From the NCBI RefSeq assembly GCF_002205675.1, contig NZ_NISK01000003.1, forward strand, positions 1-64,000: a stretch of DNA of 64,000 nucleotides, read 5' to 3'. Under the pieces are notes generated by a model. The model was not told the DNA's origin. It was given only the letters and a program-made list of their open reading frames with translations, and searched no databases. This stretch comes from Sphingopyxis bauzanensis. Its GTDB lineage: Bacteria > Pseudomonadota > Alphaproteobacteria > Sphingomonadales > Sphingomonadaceae. This document shows, in pieces, positions 28,101-36,514 of this stretch; positions within the stretch are counted from its first letter, which is position 1; every line of letters starts with the position of its first letter. Both the position numbers and the translations under genes were made by a program.

Positions 28101-28190
28101 GAGCTGGACGCTCAGGGCGAGGCCCGCAGGCGCAATGTCCCGGCGCGGTTCTTCGTTCGCGCTGACGGTGATGATGGGCTTGATGGTCAT
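22188..28190 (-). CDS. Giant hypothetical protein B (2,000 aa)
   Basis: I do not recognise this protein. It starts MTIKPIITVSANEEPRRDIA with no signal peptide and no obvious membrane helix. Residues about 300-560 are helical; the rest looks beta-rich with many Trp, Pro and Asp, including repeated WLRV, WIRVAVLG and WIEVRES strands. The ATG overlaps the stop of giant protein A by four bases, so the two are translationally coupled and probably act together. There is no ATPase, nuclease or protease motif that I can see. Long frames on the opposite strand are composition shadows. A structural or surface-assembly role is possible, but there is no direct evidence for one. Confidence 0.85.
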   Translation of the reverse strand: MTIKPIITVSANEEPRRDIAPAGLALSVQLNIELRDPVPPEDDPRAPFQAFLAALPGLPFAAYARAEGATQITLLDPTWLGGIGLAPGGAAASVMDWLAQPTIKKKQGPLWHAERPADGELGGDPTLLSAGQRLSGSQTWPAPLPHEAGLTRLVEFVSAWPAAPAQLYIVPFLPDAPAAPPPALDVIALDGDVVQVLQTTAAWGEVTFEIAAADNLPAGLPLIDPASGFLKLDKDSLKLVALIRAIRQRSGSLFWLAPHLAGAPSGRDDERGQRIIWRAMNSLCTLLDPLFLTLAMPGTPRREGPLLGAILAEVPKHASAAAPPTAAQAQAFIDTVRQWVRGHSAIGDEAARGVFVDLLEGLLDHPGLTGLLKVSAADVAKWNAQYLSDQAEILPALLRLFITGADWPKDVDLDALEARVNQELAKLIGQMGSEDGFEAAILRAFRTFDVLADAAKALVDDSAERRDALLDALAAHFAEGYNALEAARQAQGSLFAHLLLVAHPAATSVDLGQHLRESRWFANRLRIDTNPGILAPLLDYVPCLTDGPMPDVASLATRLSEVYAEACIEIGADHGARRRFIPDTHPVDLAIRLPIGEEEEARRFGEAYDGVGLLVKRADQAQWAHVNLTRFKVGTALSPVAILPVQPAAVDGEYQLAHDYKGKAAAFAPATPAGEDDSYPPYFTASAFDDEDETADNDWPAGYALPCAYAYGQPLDAAAFAISRGGVLPAGVSQGDITKDGHLFPRADPDPGPYAVHYPVSRTTGIGRTVIERLKAKPDAVDAFAPPRGLIQPLTADYPRQALTASDGAPRWLDILRASDGTGTILLPERDGERVDVKLRDVRAQGGAITLALAQDPQVQGLPGQSIKLPSGMPAMGDTLDIAIRRDGKDYVLEAGGETEIFSCDPTTPSWLRVALTAAAEETASLVLADPQGAAAGKPGGGISASREAVEDLLILRPDANVWNKGFATETQVAILPPSMGPEDFDRWLANVDLKKSAAAGTDGKRVDAFIEELLATREALAAGPDEEPSYDALVKLFETYTGVLPDLAVDRLIVELSLVDALDEAAWVKPLIVEPLSIPSLGALLEAIKYRQGRLDESFAALAKARRIGIRIESSSAETAELVVSGSQLVARIPEGCVARLSIRPAVSGAHFEGTTPVIVEGLQQHAVGRLADGSWLFDGAALTVEVMDSHQAVTDADLVDLTNKGLAVEAAPRSRRYELTLDPEANQLWRHLSRAEIATQRWRPLGRPIYSWFNPHDSQQGIIKTGHDILRLRRSDPVIRFEAEAFEGDDTQSEGVRLDPLGARTSLHSGAWDAPSATIFRHRLTLFGRYAGALNDHKVNQGWPVVAALPRRDDWIRVAVLGDRSRIQVARPQLRLLMPLNRASEDGGTPPILAMLAEPPFAHGGLADRIGTGVSTSTGYAMKKPPSADGTVPSDTGEEPRQLSVYDLRAEIGGDPQLTYHALEQHLAQRVYLEADGPIGLTFDRDNGTASAFPNSAWALSPRLLGGPHDHDWQEHFLGVSMRRYLDPHWLAGDLPAVVPSASASFAFSETRWIEVRESAQLSCGGNVARFTRSPTDWLVEIFPQAILPEDAHEKPIPMNRFGRDVEGIGLLHQPLDKESAVLSVFALQAEGAMPRLLGSIQWRADATAKGTIDLVYTGSDAAPEGVFHSAPTTASLPTSCEWTRTGRDSAVVLGSVEKSAAAAGYLAERLTIEPRPKQEGGSRVTAVAPDKAELWLRPSQHDAANPIYLQRCLALLQTELMAGKGRALELFSGPTAATLLFGKDISLPAPTGEARVRVVELEMPARPVTSGDDVQIDLRAPAFNLGESGRSDAKTVLLLIRPSAENREAGGYSLPLTIAAKKASFSYTLDFPANKAPQQILVLQGESAGRAWYVDQLGALSKPLAGAAGAAPSTDAVSIVIGHTPTPWWGDVSVLTLPKDEADYAGPHAVPLDFDWLFGNADVQFETALTHAALRDLAGAQARIITVSPPIRRLREV

Positions 28191-31100
28191 GCTCTCGCCT
28201 GCAGGATACGGGCCGCTCGGTTCATCGCTTTCTTGCTCGGCGCGACCGATGGTGCGAAGCCGAGCGCGGCGGGGGCCGCGCGCGTGCTGCTGCCACCGCC
28301 ACCGCCGTTGCGAAGCGAGTAATTGGCGTTGGTGCGATATTTATAGGTGTAGAAGCGCGAGATGCGGATCGACACCGAGACGGTGCCGATGCCGTCGATC
28401 CGGCCATTCTCATGATATTGCATGCGGAGCAGCAGCGCGAGATTGACCGTTGCGAGCCCCGCTACATCGACTCGGCCCGCGATAAGCAGCTCGATCGAGA
28501 CCCGGAGGCCGCCGCCCGGCCGGCCGAGCTGCTTGCGATAGGCGAGCGCCACGCTCAGCGACACGAACACGCTGCCCGAGATCGGGCCGAGCGCGAAGCC
28601 GAGCGCCGCCGAGCCCCCGGCCGCCGCCTCGACCGTGACGGTCAGCTCATTAGTGAAGGGCCGATAGTCGCAATCGACGCTGATATAGCCCGAGCCCCCG
28701 ATCACGAAGATCGTGAACAGGAAGGGCAGCTCCGGCCGGCTCAGTGCGAAACGGTTGGTGATCATGAAGTCGGGGAAGGCGACCAGCGCGAAGCGGTTCG
28801 AGATCGCGATGTTGCTGACGCCGCTGGTGCCGGCCATCAGGCTGATCGGGGGCATCGAGAATTCATGCTCGACGCCGATGGGCACGCCGTTCTGCTTGAT
28901 CAGCTTCAGTCCGCCGACCTCGTCGGGGAACAGCGATCCGAGCGTCTCCTGGATGAACTTGAACGCAGGGTTGAGCTTGATCTTCTTGGGGTCGAGGTCG
29001 ACCTTCAATCCGCCGCCCTGCTCGAAGCGCACGACCATGTCCTGGAGGGCGACCATCGACTGGCCGGACACGACCGAGTCCACCGTGGTGGTGAGCGCCG
29101 CCCGGCCAGTCTGTTCGACCTTGGCGCTGTCCTTCGAGGCCTCGAGACGCACAGTTGCGGCGAGCCGGCTGTTGACGAAGTCGAGGGTGAACGGCCCCAT
29201 CGAGAACAGTGCCTTGCGCCCCGGGATCGCGAGGTTGATATCGATCTGGACCCAGGCGCGCGCTTGTTTGGGATCGAAGGCATGGGTGACCCGGATCGCG
29301 TCACCGGCACCTTCGGGCAGGCGGTAGCCGCGGAAGAGGCCCGACAGGTCGATGCCGCCGAAGTTGCGGAAGACCTTGCTGATGTCGAGCTTGGACAGGT
29401 CGTCGGGGATCAGGCCCTCACCGATCCGCTCGAACGGCAGGCTGAGGCCGAGCGCCTTGAGCTCCGATCCGAGCCGGCCGAACCAGGCTTCGGCCTTGGT
29501 CGTGTCGATGACCGAGCGGACGCTGTCATAATAATAGCCGAGCCGCTCCCGCGCGAAGTCGAGATTGGGGAGCGCCGGCGCCGACGCGGCGGCGGCATAG
29601 AGGCGCAGCAGATTGTTCGGGACCGCGGCGATGCCGCCGCTGGTGATGTTGCCGGCCACGTCGAGCACGCGATCGACGTAGGCTTCGGCTTGGACGCGGG
29701 CGCTGTCGATGGCGCCGGTCAGCTGCTTGAAGTCACGTTCGGCGGCGCCGATCAGCCTGCCAAGCTCTTGTGCGTCGTCGATCGCGCCCTTGATGGCGTC
29801 GGCGAGGCCCAGATAATGCTGCAATTTCGCAAGCGCTTGTTCGGCGGCGGCGTCGAGCGCGGCATGAATGGCCGTGACGCCGGCGCCCAGTGCATCGCAG
29901 ACCTTGCCGGCCTCGTCCTGCCAGGCCTTTAGCTCGGCAGCGGCCAGCTCATCGATCTGCGACATCCGGGCTTCGATCCCTTCCACCGCTTCGGTCACTC
30001 GCGCCCGCGCGCGGACGAGGTCGCCCCGGAGACGTTCGAACTCGGCTTCTGAGATCACCGCGTCGAACGCCGGGACGACGATCTTGCGGGTGAGGACATT
30101 GTCGACGAACTCGGGTTTGACCTTCTCCTTCAGCTGGTTGAACTGGCTGTCTATCTGCGTCCTGGCCGCGTCGATCCGGGCGAAGGCACCGCCGGCGCAG
30201 CGCCGAGCCGCAGCGAGCGCGCGATCGATCTGGACGCTCAGCGCCTCGTAAAGGCATTCCGGGCCCTCGACCCATCGTCCGATATCCGCGAGCAGCGCGT
30301 CGATCCCACCGGCCAGCGCGGTGGTGGCGGTGCGGCTCAGCTCGACCAGGCCGCTGAGTTCGGTTTCGGTGGCGAGCTCGGCGGCGATCGCGTCGAGCTG
30401 GGTGGCGATGGCGGTCGCCTCCCCGGCAAGCACGCTGGTCAGGCCGCCAATCTCGGCGAATGCCGCGGTGGTCAGCCCGTTTAGCGCGAGGCGGCCGGCC
30501 CTGACCTCGGTTTCGAGCGTGAGGAGCTTGTCCTCCACCGGGCGGGCAGCCTTCTGGAAGGCGTCCGCGATCGCCTCGAGCTTGCGCGCTGTTGCCTCAT
30601 AGGCCTCCACCTTCGCGATGGCTACGACCGCCGTCCTGTATCGCTCTCGTGCAGCGTTGACCTGCGCGGCGAAACCGCGGCGCAGTTCGCCGAGCAGTTG
30701 CAGCGCCGCGCTTTCGGCCTTGCCGACCATCAGCAGCACGCCGACCTGCGCGCTCGCGGCCTGATCGAGCAGGCCGCGTAGCTCGGCGGCGAGCGTCTTG
30801 ATTGCAAGGCGGGTTGCCAGCACCGCGGCGCGCAAATCCGGCTCTTCCTTCAGCGTTTCGGCGACGGGTAAGAGCTCGGCGGCAATGGCATCGCCCCGGT
30901 CGGCGACGGGCAAGACGAGGGCCTGAAGATCCTTGAAGGCGGTCGCGATCAGGCCGCTCAGATCGAGCCGGCCGGCGCGGACGTCGCTGGCAAGCTCGCC
31001 GAGCTTCGCGTCGAGCACCCTTGCCGCCGTACCGAACTCGATGCCCATCGCCTCGAGCTGTGCTACTATGTCGTCATGGCCCGGCTTGGCCCTGATCGCT

Positions 31101-34100
31101 TCGATCGCGGTCTTGAGCGCGTCATTGGCGGTGGCGAGCTGCCTGGCATAGGCCGAGCCGATGTCGGCGAGGACGTCGAGCGCCGCGCTCTCGGCGTCGC
31201 CCGTCGCGCGGTGGATCGCGGCCTCGCCGCCGGCGATCTCCTCGAGCAGGGTCCCGATCGCGGTGGTGATCCCGTTGGACACACGGCCGAGCTCGGTCGA
31301 AAGACGGGAGCGGACCTCGCTGACCGCGGCGCTGAGGTCGCCGATCAGGGCATCGCGTCCGGCTTCAAGCTTTTTGTGGTAGCTCTCGATGCGCGCGGGC
31401 GACCAGGGCTTGCCGTCGACATAGGCCTGCCTTGTCTCGTCGAGCTTGCGCTTCGCGCTGTCGAACAGCGTGAAGAGCTCGGCCTCGAATTGTGCGACGA
31501 TCGCCCCGGCATTGGCGACGTCGGTCTCGACCCGACCGATATCGGCCTGGAGATCGCCGAGCGCGGGCGCGATCTCGCCCATGATCTCGGCAACGACACT
31601 CCTGATCCACGCGTCGCGCGTATCGCCGGGCAGCGGCGCCGAGATCGCTTCCGCCTGTTCCAGCCAGGCGCGAAGCTCGGCCATCAACAGCAGTTTCTTG
31701 CGCTCGAGGCCGGCGGCGAAATCGTTGATCAGCTTATGGCATAGCGGCGTCTGGGTTGTCGCGAGATCGCGCAGCGGATCGAGCTTTTCGAGCTTGAAGC
31801 GGCGGGGGTCGACCTGGTCGATCCTCCCCTTGAAGGTGTCGGCTGCCGCCAGGATGCGGTCGCGGTCGCCGGTGCGGACAGCGGTGCCGAGCGTCTGCAG
31901 CTCGGCGCCGATGCCCCGATCGGGGCGCGCCTGCTTGCTGACTTCGGCGAGCCATCCTGACAGTTCGTTCGCGCGCTCGGGCTGCTCGGGCGCGACGGCG
32001 CGGCTGAAGGTCAGAGTATCGAGCGCGGCATAAAGCGGCTGGCCCGCGCGCCCGGCATTGAGGCGGGTGCGCCTCGACGCCGGTGCGAGCCGCCAGGTGA
32101 AGCGGCGATAGCCGCGCGGGATGCGCGGCGCGCTGGGCAGCTTGGTCTCGCCGTCGCGGGCCGGGCCATCGAGGTCGGGCTGCTGCCGCGCGGTCGGGGC
32201 TGGCAGGTTCACCCAGTCGACGCTGAGCACCGGCGCCCAGCGGTCGGTATCGGCATCGGGCGCCTTGGCGTCCGAGTAGAAATAGAGATTCTCGGGATCG
32301 AGACATTGCTGGGCGACCAGCGGTCGGTCCTCATCGCCCTCGGCATGGGTTACGAAGGCGATGTCGGGCTGCGGATAGACTGAGGGCCGCCGCTGGGCGC
32401 TGCGCCGGTTCCACAACGGGATCTGCCAGCCCGAGCGGCCGACATCCTCGCTCCAGGCGCTGTCGACATGAATCCGCCGGCTGTTGAAGCGCACCGCATG
32501 GAGGAAGCCTGCCATCGCCTCGGAGCCGGCCGGGCCGTCGGGATAGAAGCGCTCGGGTTCGAGCAGCTCGACAAATTCCTCGACCTTGCGCAGCACCGGC
32601 CGTCGGCTGGTAGCGCCGATACCGTCATCGGGGGTGAATTGCGGGCTGGGGCTGACCGTCCGCTCATAGATCACGACATGTTTGGCGCGATTCCAGAAGG
32701 CGCCGATCCGGCCGATGATCTCGACCCGCTGGCGCTGGACCCGGCCGGCGCGCACCTCGGCGATCACCGCGAGCAGGCCATTCAGGAATTCGGCGCGGAA
32801 ATCGGCGTCGCCGCCATGGGGCGCCAAGGCGATCCGCTCGATGGTGCCGCCGGTGGAATCGGGGCGGTCGAGGAACTCGCGGCAGAAGGCGCGCGCCTCG
32901 ATCGGCCAGAGCACGCCGCCCGGCAGCCCGTGCGGCGAAAGGCGGGGATGGAGCTCGGCATCGTCGAACGGTGTCGGGAAAGGCGACCGGAAGGCGGCAC
33001 GGGCGCGGAGAGCGAAGCGTGCGCCGCGCTCGAACCGGGCCGGAACGAAAGGCTGGGCAGCGCCCGCGTCGCGCATCCACAGCTCGAGCCGCTCGGGGCG
33101 GTGGGCGATGGCGTCGGCCAGGCGGTTCCACTTCCGGACCCACCCCCGATTGTCGGCGGTCTGCTCGCCTTTCCGGACCGGCCGGCCGAGCAACGCCTCG
33201 ATCTCGGCGACCCGGGCGGTCGCAGCAGCGCCCTTTTCGAGCGCGGGGTCGACGCTGACCCCGAGGCCATAGAGAAACTCGGCGCGCAGGCCGGCGAGCG
33301 CGGCGCCGGTGCCCAGATCGCCGCGCTGGCGGAAGATGTCGTAGCTCGCCCATTCGGGCAGGTAGAAATTGCGGTCGAGATCGCTCGGCTCGATCCACAG
33401 ATCGGCGGGCGCGGTCAGCCGATAATCAACGGCATGGCGCTGGAGGTAGCCATCGCCGTCACGCTCTCCCGCCGCCTGCGGCGTGCTGGCGGTCGCGCCG
33501 TCGTCGGGGTCGAGAAGCGCGAGCCGGCGCGGCTTGTCCATGCTCTCGCCGACACCCTGCGGCGGCAGGCTGTAGCGATAGCGACGGCTCGTCATGCGCA
33601 GCGACCATTGCCGCGTGTCGCTGTCATAGCTGGCGACGACGAGATTGCCGGCGTCACCGCGCGCATCGAGGCTCTGCGCCTCGAACCGCATGACCGAGAA
33701 AGGCTGTTCGGAGAGCAGGATGTAGCGGGCGGCGGCGGAGCCGGTCGGGGACGCGTCGGCCTCTTCGCTTTGCAGCGTGGCAACTGCGGTACCGTCGAGG
33801 ATCTCGGCGGTCAGGCGGCGGTCGTCGTCGCGCGTCACCTGGTCGCGCAGCGAGAGGATGTAGCGGGCAGGCGCGCCGCCACGCTCCCCGTCGCGCAGCA
33901 GCAGCGGGCGGGGTCGACCGGTGCGATCGCCCCAGGCGATATCGACCCCGATCGGCTCGATCGCATTGAGCGCCAGATTGAGGAGAAAATCGTTGGGGCC
34001 GGCGAGCAGCTCTGCTTCCCCGCCGCCGGTCTCGCTGATTCGCCCGGGTCGAAATCGCCAATGCCCTGCATTTTTGGCGGGCCCCGCCAGGGCCAGGGAG

Positions 34101-35896
34101 ACCTGCGCCGCGGCCAGACCCAGACCGCCGAGGCGTCCGACGAACGCCGCGCCCGGCGTCCCCTTGGGGTCGACGCCGAGGTCCAGGCTGATCACGCCGA
34201 CACGATCGGGATCGCCGATGTCGCGGTCGGCGAGCAGCGCGGCCCGGAACAGGCTCCTGTCCGCCGGGCCCGCGATATCAATTCCCGGCAGTGTGAACGA
34301 TATCCGGATCGGACCGGGATCGGGTTCAAGCGCCCGGTCCGCATCATAATCCCATCGCCGCAGGCCGAGTTCGACGAGCGGCCAGCGTTTGCGCGCAACC
34401 GGACGGATGTCGCAGCCTATCTCGTCGACGATCTGGACCGGGTCGGTCTGGGGTAGCTGGCGCCGGGTCAGCCGGAAGGGAAGATCGGCGGCCAGGGCGA
34501 ACCGTTGCTGGCCGGCGCTCGCCAGGACCATGTCGGGCAGGCCATTGGCGGGCTCGAGCGGAGCCAATATGTCGACACCCAGGCGCGGCATGCGCGTCGC
34601 GCGCAGCCCGAGCTCGATCAGCTTATGGACAGCGACATTATTGAAGATCGGGTTGCCATCGGTATCGACCTGACCCCCGACCTGCTGGAACTCGCCGCTT
34701 CGCAGCTGCCACGCTCCTTGCCCGTTTGCGGCAGCGACCTTGTGTTCGACACCGAGCCGGATGGCGGCGAAGCCGGTGGCCTCGCGCTCACCATAAGCAA
34801 CGGCTTCCATCTCGTCCTGGTCGATCCGATATTCGGTGATGAGATCGAGAAAGGTCCAGCCTTGCGCCTGACTATTCTCCAAGCAGTCGCCGACGCCGAA
34901 GGGATCGAGCGGCTTGATGACGCCGTCGATGATGCGTAGGTCCCCGCCGGGGACCCCGGCCGGGGCTTTGACGGCCCTGAAAGCTGATCGGAAATAGGTC
35001 CGGCCGAGCGTGTCGCGGCGCCCGAAGCCGATGCTCTGATAGGCTTGCGGGAGGTCGAACACCGCCGACAGCTGGAGCTTGTTGACGAGGTCGGTAGAGC
35101 CGGCCGCGAACAGCCCGAGCGTCTCCCTGGCGTAGCGGTTGGCATCGGTCGGCCAGAGCGCCGCGCGCAATTTGGCCCGATTGCTGTCGGCTCCGCGCGG
35201 GAAGTGCAGATATTCCTTGCCGCCGTTGAACGGACAAAAGCCGAACTCGCCGAGGATATGCGAGGGGAACAGATCGGAATCGAGCGTCGTGAGATCGAGC
35301 CACTCGCACTGCGACGCAGCACCTTCGGCCCCCGCCGCCACGCCACGGGCGGGCAGCTTCTGTTCGTCCGCCGCGAGGCGGGCGCCCTGATAGTGAACGC
35401 GGAACGGAAAGGCGTTGCTGGAGATCTTGTCGATGACGCCATGGGGCGCCGGTGTCGGGATGGCGAGCTGGAAACCTAGGCCGTGACCAAGACCTTTCGC
35501 CGGAGCGTCGCCGAGGATGATGGCGCTGTGACAGACCGTCTTGCCTTGGGTGAAGCTGCGCGCGAGGATCCAGCGTAGGGAAAGCTCCCGGGTGCCATTG
35601 TTCGCGTAGCCATAATGTTCGATGATCGCGGCGCCGGGGATGACGAGGCGATGCGGCGACGCTTTGCCCAGCGACAGGGCAAATGCCTTGCCGTTCTTGA
35701 CCGCCTCCAGCGCGGCAGCTGTCAGATCGGCGAGCGGAGTCGTTTGGACAGGTGGTGCTTCGCCCTCTACGGGCAGCCAGCGCACGCACAGCGCGGCGGG
35801 ATATTCTGGCTCGGGCTGCGCGAATATTTCGAAGCAGCCCGCAAATTCCTGGCCGCCCTCCCAGATGAAGCGGCCGAAGAGCTTGAAATACAGCAT
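28187..35896 (-). CDS. Giant hypothetical protein A (2,569 aa) with a long helical rod
   Basis: I do not recognise the family. The start MLYFKLFGRFIWEGGQEFAG has no signal peptide. Residues about 1-1,300 look beta-rich. Residues about 1,330-2,140 form a continuous Ala/Glu/Leu/Arg-rich helical region, like a rod or tape-measure segment. Inside it a unit of about 159 residues is tandemly repeated: SDVRAGRLDLSGLIATAF near 1,640 and TEVRAGRLALNGLTTAAF near 1,799. The last 400 residues alternate hydrophobic and polar residues (GGSAALGFALGPISGSVFVS), suggesting amphipathic beta strands, and end after an RNGGGGGSST linker. It lies downstream of the Tae4-like amidase and overlaps giant B by ATGA. Confidence 0.85.
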   Translation of the reverse strand: MLYFKLFGRFIWEGGQEFAGCFEIFAQPEPEYPAALCVRWLPVEGEAPPVQTTPLADLTAAALEAVKNGKAFALSLGKASPHRLVIPGAAIIEHYGYANNGTRELSLRWILARSFTQGKTVCHSAIILGDAPAKGLGHGLGFQLAIPTPAPHGVIDKISSNAFPFRVHYQGARLAADEQKLPARGVAAGAEGAASQCEWLDLTTLDSDLFPSHILGEFGFCPFNGGKEYLHFPRGADSNRAKLRAALWPTDANRYARETLGLFAAGSTDLVNKLQLSAVFDLPQAYQSIGFGRRDTLGRTYFRSAFRAVKAPAGVPGGDLRIIDGVIKPLDPFGVGDCLENSQAQGWTFLDLITEYRIDQDEMEAVAYGEREATGFAAIRLGVEHKVAAANGQGAWQLRSGEFQQVGGQVDTDGNPIFNNVAVHKLIELGLRATRMPRLGVDILAPLEPANGLPDMVLASAGQQRFALAADLPFRLTRRQLPQTDPVQIVDEIGCDIRPVARKRWPLVELGLRRWDYDADRALEPDPGPIRISFTLPGIDIAGPADRSLFRAALLADRDIGDPDRVGVISLDLGVDPKGTPGAAFVGRLGGLGLAAAQVSLALAGPAKNAGHWRFRPGRISETGGGEAELLAGPNDFLLNLALNAIEPIGVDIAWGDRTGRPRPLLLRDGERGGAPARYILSLRDQVTRDDDRRLTAEILDGTAVATLQSEEADASPTGSAAARYILLSEQPFSVMRFEAQSLDARGDAGNLVVASYDSDTRQWSLRMTSRRYRYSLPPQGVGESMDKPRRLALLDPDDGATASTPQAAGERDGDGYLQRHAVDYRLTAPADLWIEPSDLDRNFYLPEWASYDIFRQRGDLGTGAALAGLRAEFLYGLGVSVDPALEKGAAATARVAEIEALLGRPVRKGEQTADNRGWVRKWNRLADAIAHRPERLELWMRDAGAAQPFVPARFERGARFALRARAAFRSPFPTPFDDAELHPRLSPHGLPGGVLWPIEARAFCREFLDRPDSTGGTIERIALAPHGGDADFRAEFLNGLLAVIAEVRAGRVQRQRVEIIGRIGAFWNRAKHVVIYERTVSPSPQFTPDDGIGATSRRPVLRKVEEFVELLEPERFYPDGPAGSEAMAGFLHAVRFNSRRIHVDSAWSEDVGRSGWQIPLWNRRSAQRRPSVYPQPDIAFVTHAEGDEDRPLVAQQCLDPENLYFYSDAKAPDADTDRWAPVLSVDWVNLPAPTARQQPDLDGPARDGETKLPSAPRIPRGYRRFTWRLAPASRRTRLNAGRAGQPLYAALDTLTFSRAVAPEQPERANELSGWLAEVSKQARPDRGIGAELQTLGTAVRTGDRDRILAAADTFKGRIDQVDPRRFKLEKLDPLRDLATTQTPLCHKLINDFAAGLERKKLLLMAELRAWLEQAEAISAPLPGDTRDAWIRSVVAEIMGEIAPALGDLQADIGRVETDVANAGAIVAQFEAELFTLFDSAKRKLDETRQAYVDGKPWSPARIESYHKKLEAGRDALIGDLSAAVSEVRSRLSTELGRVSNGITTAIGTLLEEIAGGEAAIHRATGDAESAALDVLADIGSAYARQLATANDALKTAIEAIRAKPGHDDIVAQLEAMGIEFGTAARVLDAKLGELASDVRAGRLDLSGLIATAFKDLQALVLPVADRGDAIAAELLPVAETLKEEPDLRAAVLATRLAIKTLAAELRGLLDQAASAQVGVLLMVGKAESAALQLLGELRRGFAAQVNAARERYRTAVVAIAKVEAYEATARKLEAIADAFQKAARPVEDKLLTLETEVRAGRLALNGLTTAAFAEIGGLTSVLAGEATAIATQLDAIAAELATETELSGLVELSRTATTALAGGIDALLADIGRWVEGPECLYEALSVQIDRALAAARRCAGGAFARIDAARTQIDSQFNQLKEKVKPEFVDNVLTRKIVVPAFDAVISEAEFERLRGDLVRARARVTEAVEGIEARMSQIDELAAAELKAWQDEAGKVCDALGAGVTAIHAALDAAAEQALAKLQHYLGLADAIKGAIDDAQELGRLIGAAERDFKQLTGAIDSARVQAEAYVDRVLDVAGNITSGGIAAVPNNLLRLYAAAASAPALPNLDFARERLGYYYDSVRSVIDTTKAEAWFGRLGSELKALGLSLPFERIGEGLIPDDLSKLDISKVFRNFGGIDLSGLFRGYRLPEGAGDAIRVTHAFDPKQARAWVQIDINLAIPGRKALFSMGPFTLDFVNSRLAATVRLEASKDSAKVEQTGRAALTTTVDSVVSGQSMVALQDMVVRFEQGGGLKVDLDPKKIKLNPAFKFIQETLGSLFPDEVGGLKLIKQNGVPIGVEHEFSMPPISLMAGTSGVSNIAISNRFALVAFPDFMITNRFALSRPELPFLFTIFVIGGSGYISVDCDYRPFTNELTVTVEAAAGGSAALGFALGPISGSVFVSLSVALAYRKQLGRPGGGLRVSIELLIAGRVDVAGLATVNLALLLRMQYHENGRIDGIGTVSVSIRISRFYTYKYRTNANYSLRNGGGGGSSTRAAPAALGFAPSVAPSKKAMNRAARILQARA

Positions 35897-36046
35897 GTCT
35901 CGAGCCTCTCCGCGCTGCTACAGTTCGGTTACGTGAGTGCGACTTGAAATCGAGCGACCATCAAGGCGATTGATCAGTCGTCACCTCGAGCGAGAGATCG
36001 GCAGCCGACGTGGCTTGCCTTAAGTCGCGATGATCGGAGCTACGCG

Positions 36047-36514
36047 TCAATCGATTGCCCACAATTCCAGGTCATATCCATCGGCGACATCTTGGAAATT
36101 GCCGGCGCCCACGAAGCCTGTTCCAGTCCAGAGGTCGAAGTGCCCGGTCGCGTCCTTCCATGCCGCGTGATAGACCAGAATGCCGCTTCGTTTTGGAATC
36201 GTGCCAAGTCCGACGGGCGTTCCCGGACTCTTGCTCATGCCCCAGTACGACTTTCCGAACAGCTCGATGACAAGATCGCGGAACGTCTTCACCTTGACGA
36301 CGATGGGCGAGCCATCGCCCTCGATCGCCTCCTTGTATTTGCCTGGAATAGCCGAGCCTGCCCCTTTTAGGGCCACCGAAAGGCGGATCGCGCACGTGTT
36401 AGCATATGCAGGGTTGTCGACCAGCGTTGGCCATTCTCCGCCAAGCGCGGTGAAGAGATCCGGCTTGGGCTGGATCGGATAGGCGTCTTTCAAAGACTTA
36501 AAACTGATCGGCAT
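36047..36514 (-). CDS. Tae4-like peptidoglycan amidase
   Basis: The product has 155 residues, the usual size for T6SS amidase effector 4 proteins. Residues 38-50 read YANTCAIRLSVAL, with Cys41 as the likely nucleophile. GILVYHAAWKDATGHFDLWT at 111-130 supplies His125, with Asp127 close by. The C-terminus LELWAID also fits the family. Tae4 enzymes cleave the peptide stem of peptidoglycan. No signal peptide is present and no T6SS genes are in the window, so delivery must come from elsewhere or from the giant proteins. It starts with AAGGAGGAAAATC before ATG and is 150 bp upstream of giant A, likely the operon's first gene. Confidence 0.8.
   Translation of the reverse strand: MPISFKSLKDAYPIQPKPDLFTALGGEWPTLVDNPAYANTCAIRLSVALKGAGSAIPGKYKEAIEGDGSPIVVKVKTFRDLVIELFGKSYWGMSKSPGTPVGLGTIPKRSGILVYHAAWKDATGHFDLWTGTGFVGAGNFQDVADGYDLELWAID

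Noticed and set aside
28412..29932. A 506-codon plus-strand frame opposite the end of giant protein A
   Set aside because: Its composition is dominated by Arg, Asp and Glu from the reverse complement of real codons. No start signal or motif was found.
32468..34456. A 662-codon plus-strand frame opposite giant protein A
   Set aside because: It is antisense to a clearly real gene with overlap at both ends, has no ribosome site, and long antisense frames are expected in this GC-rich, codon-biased region.
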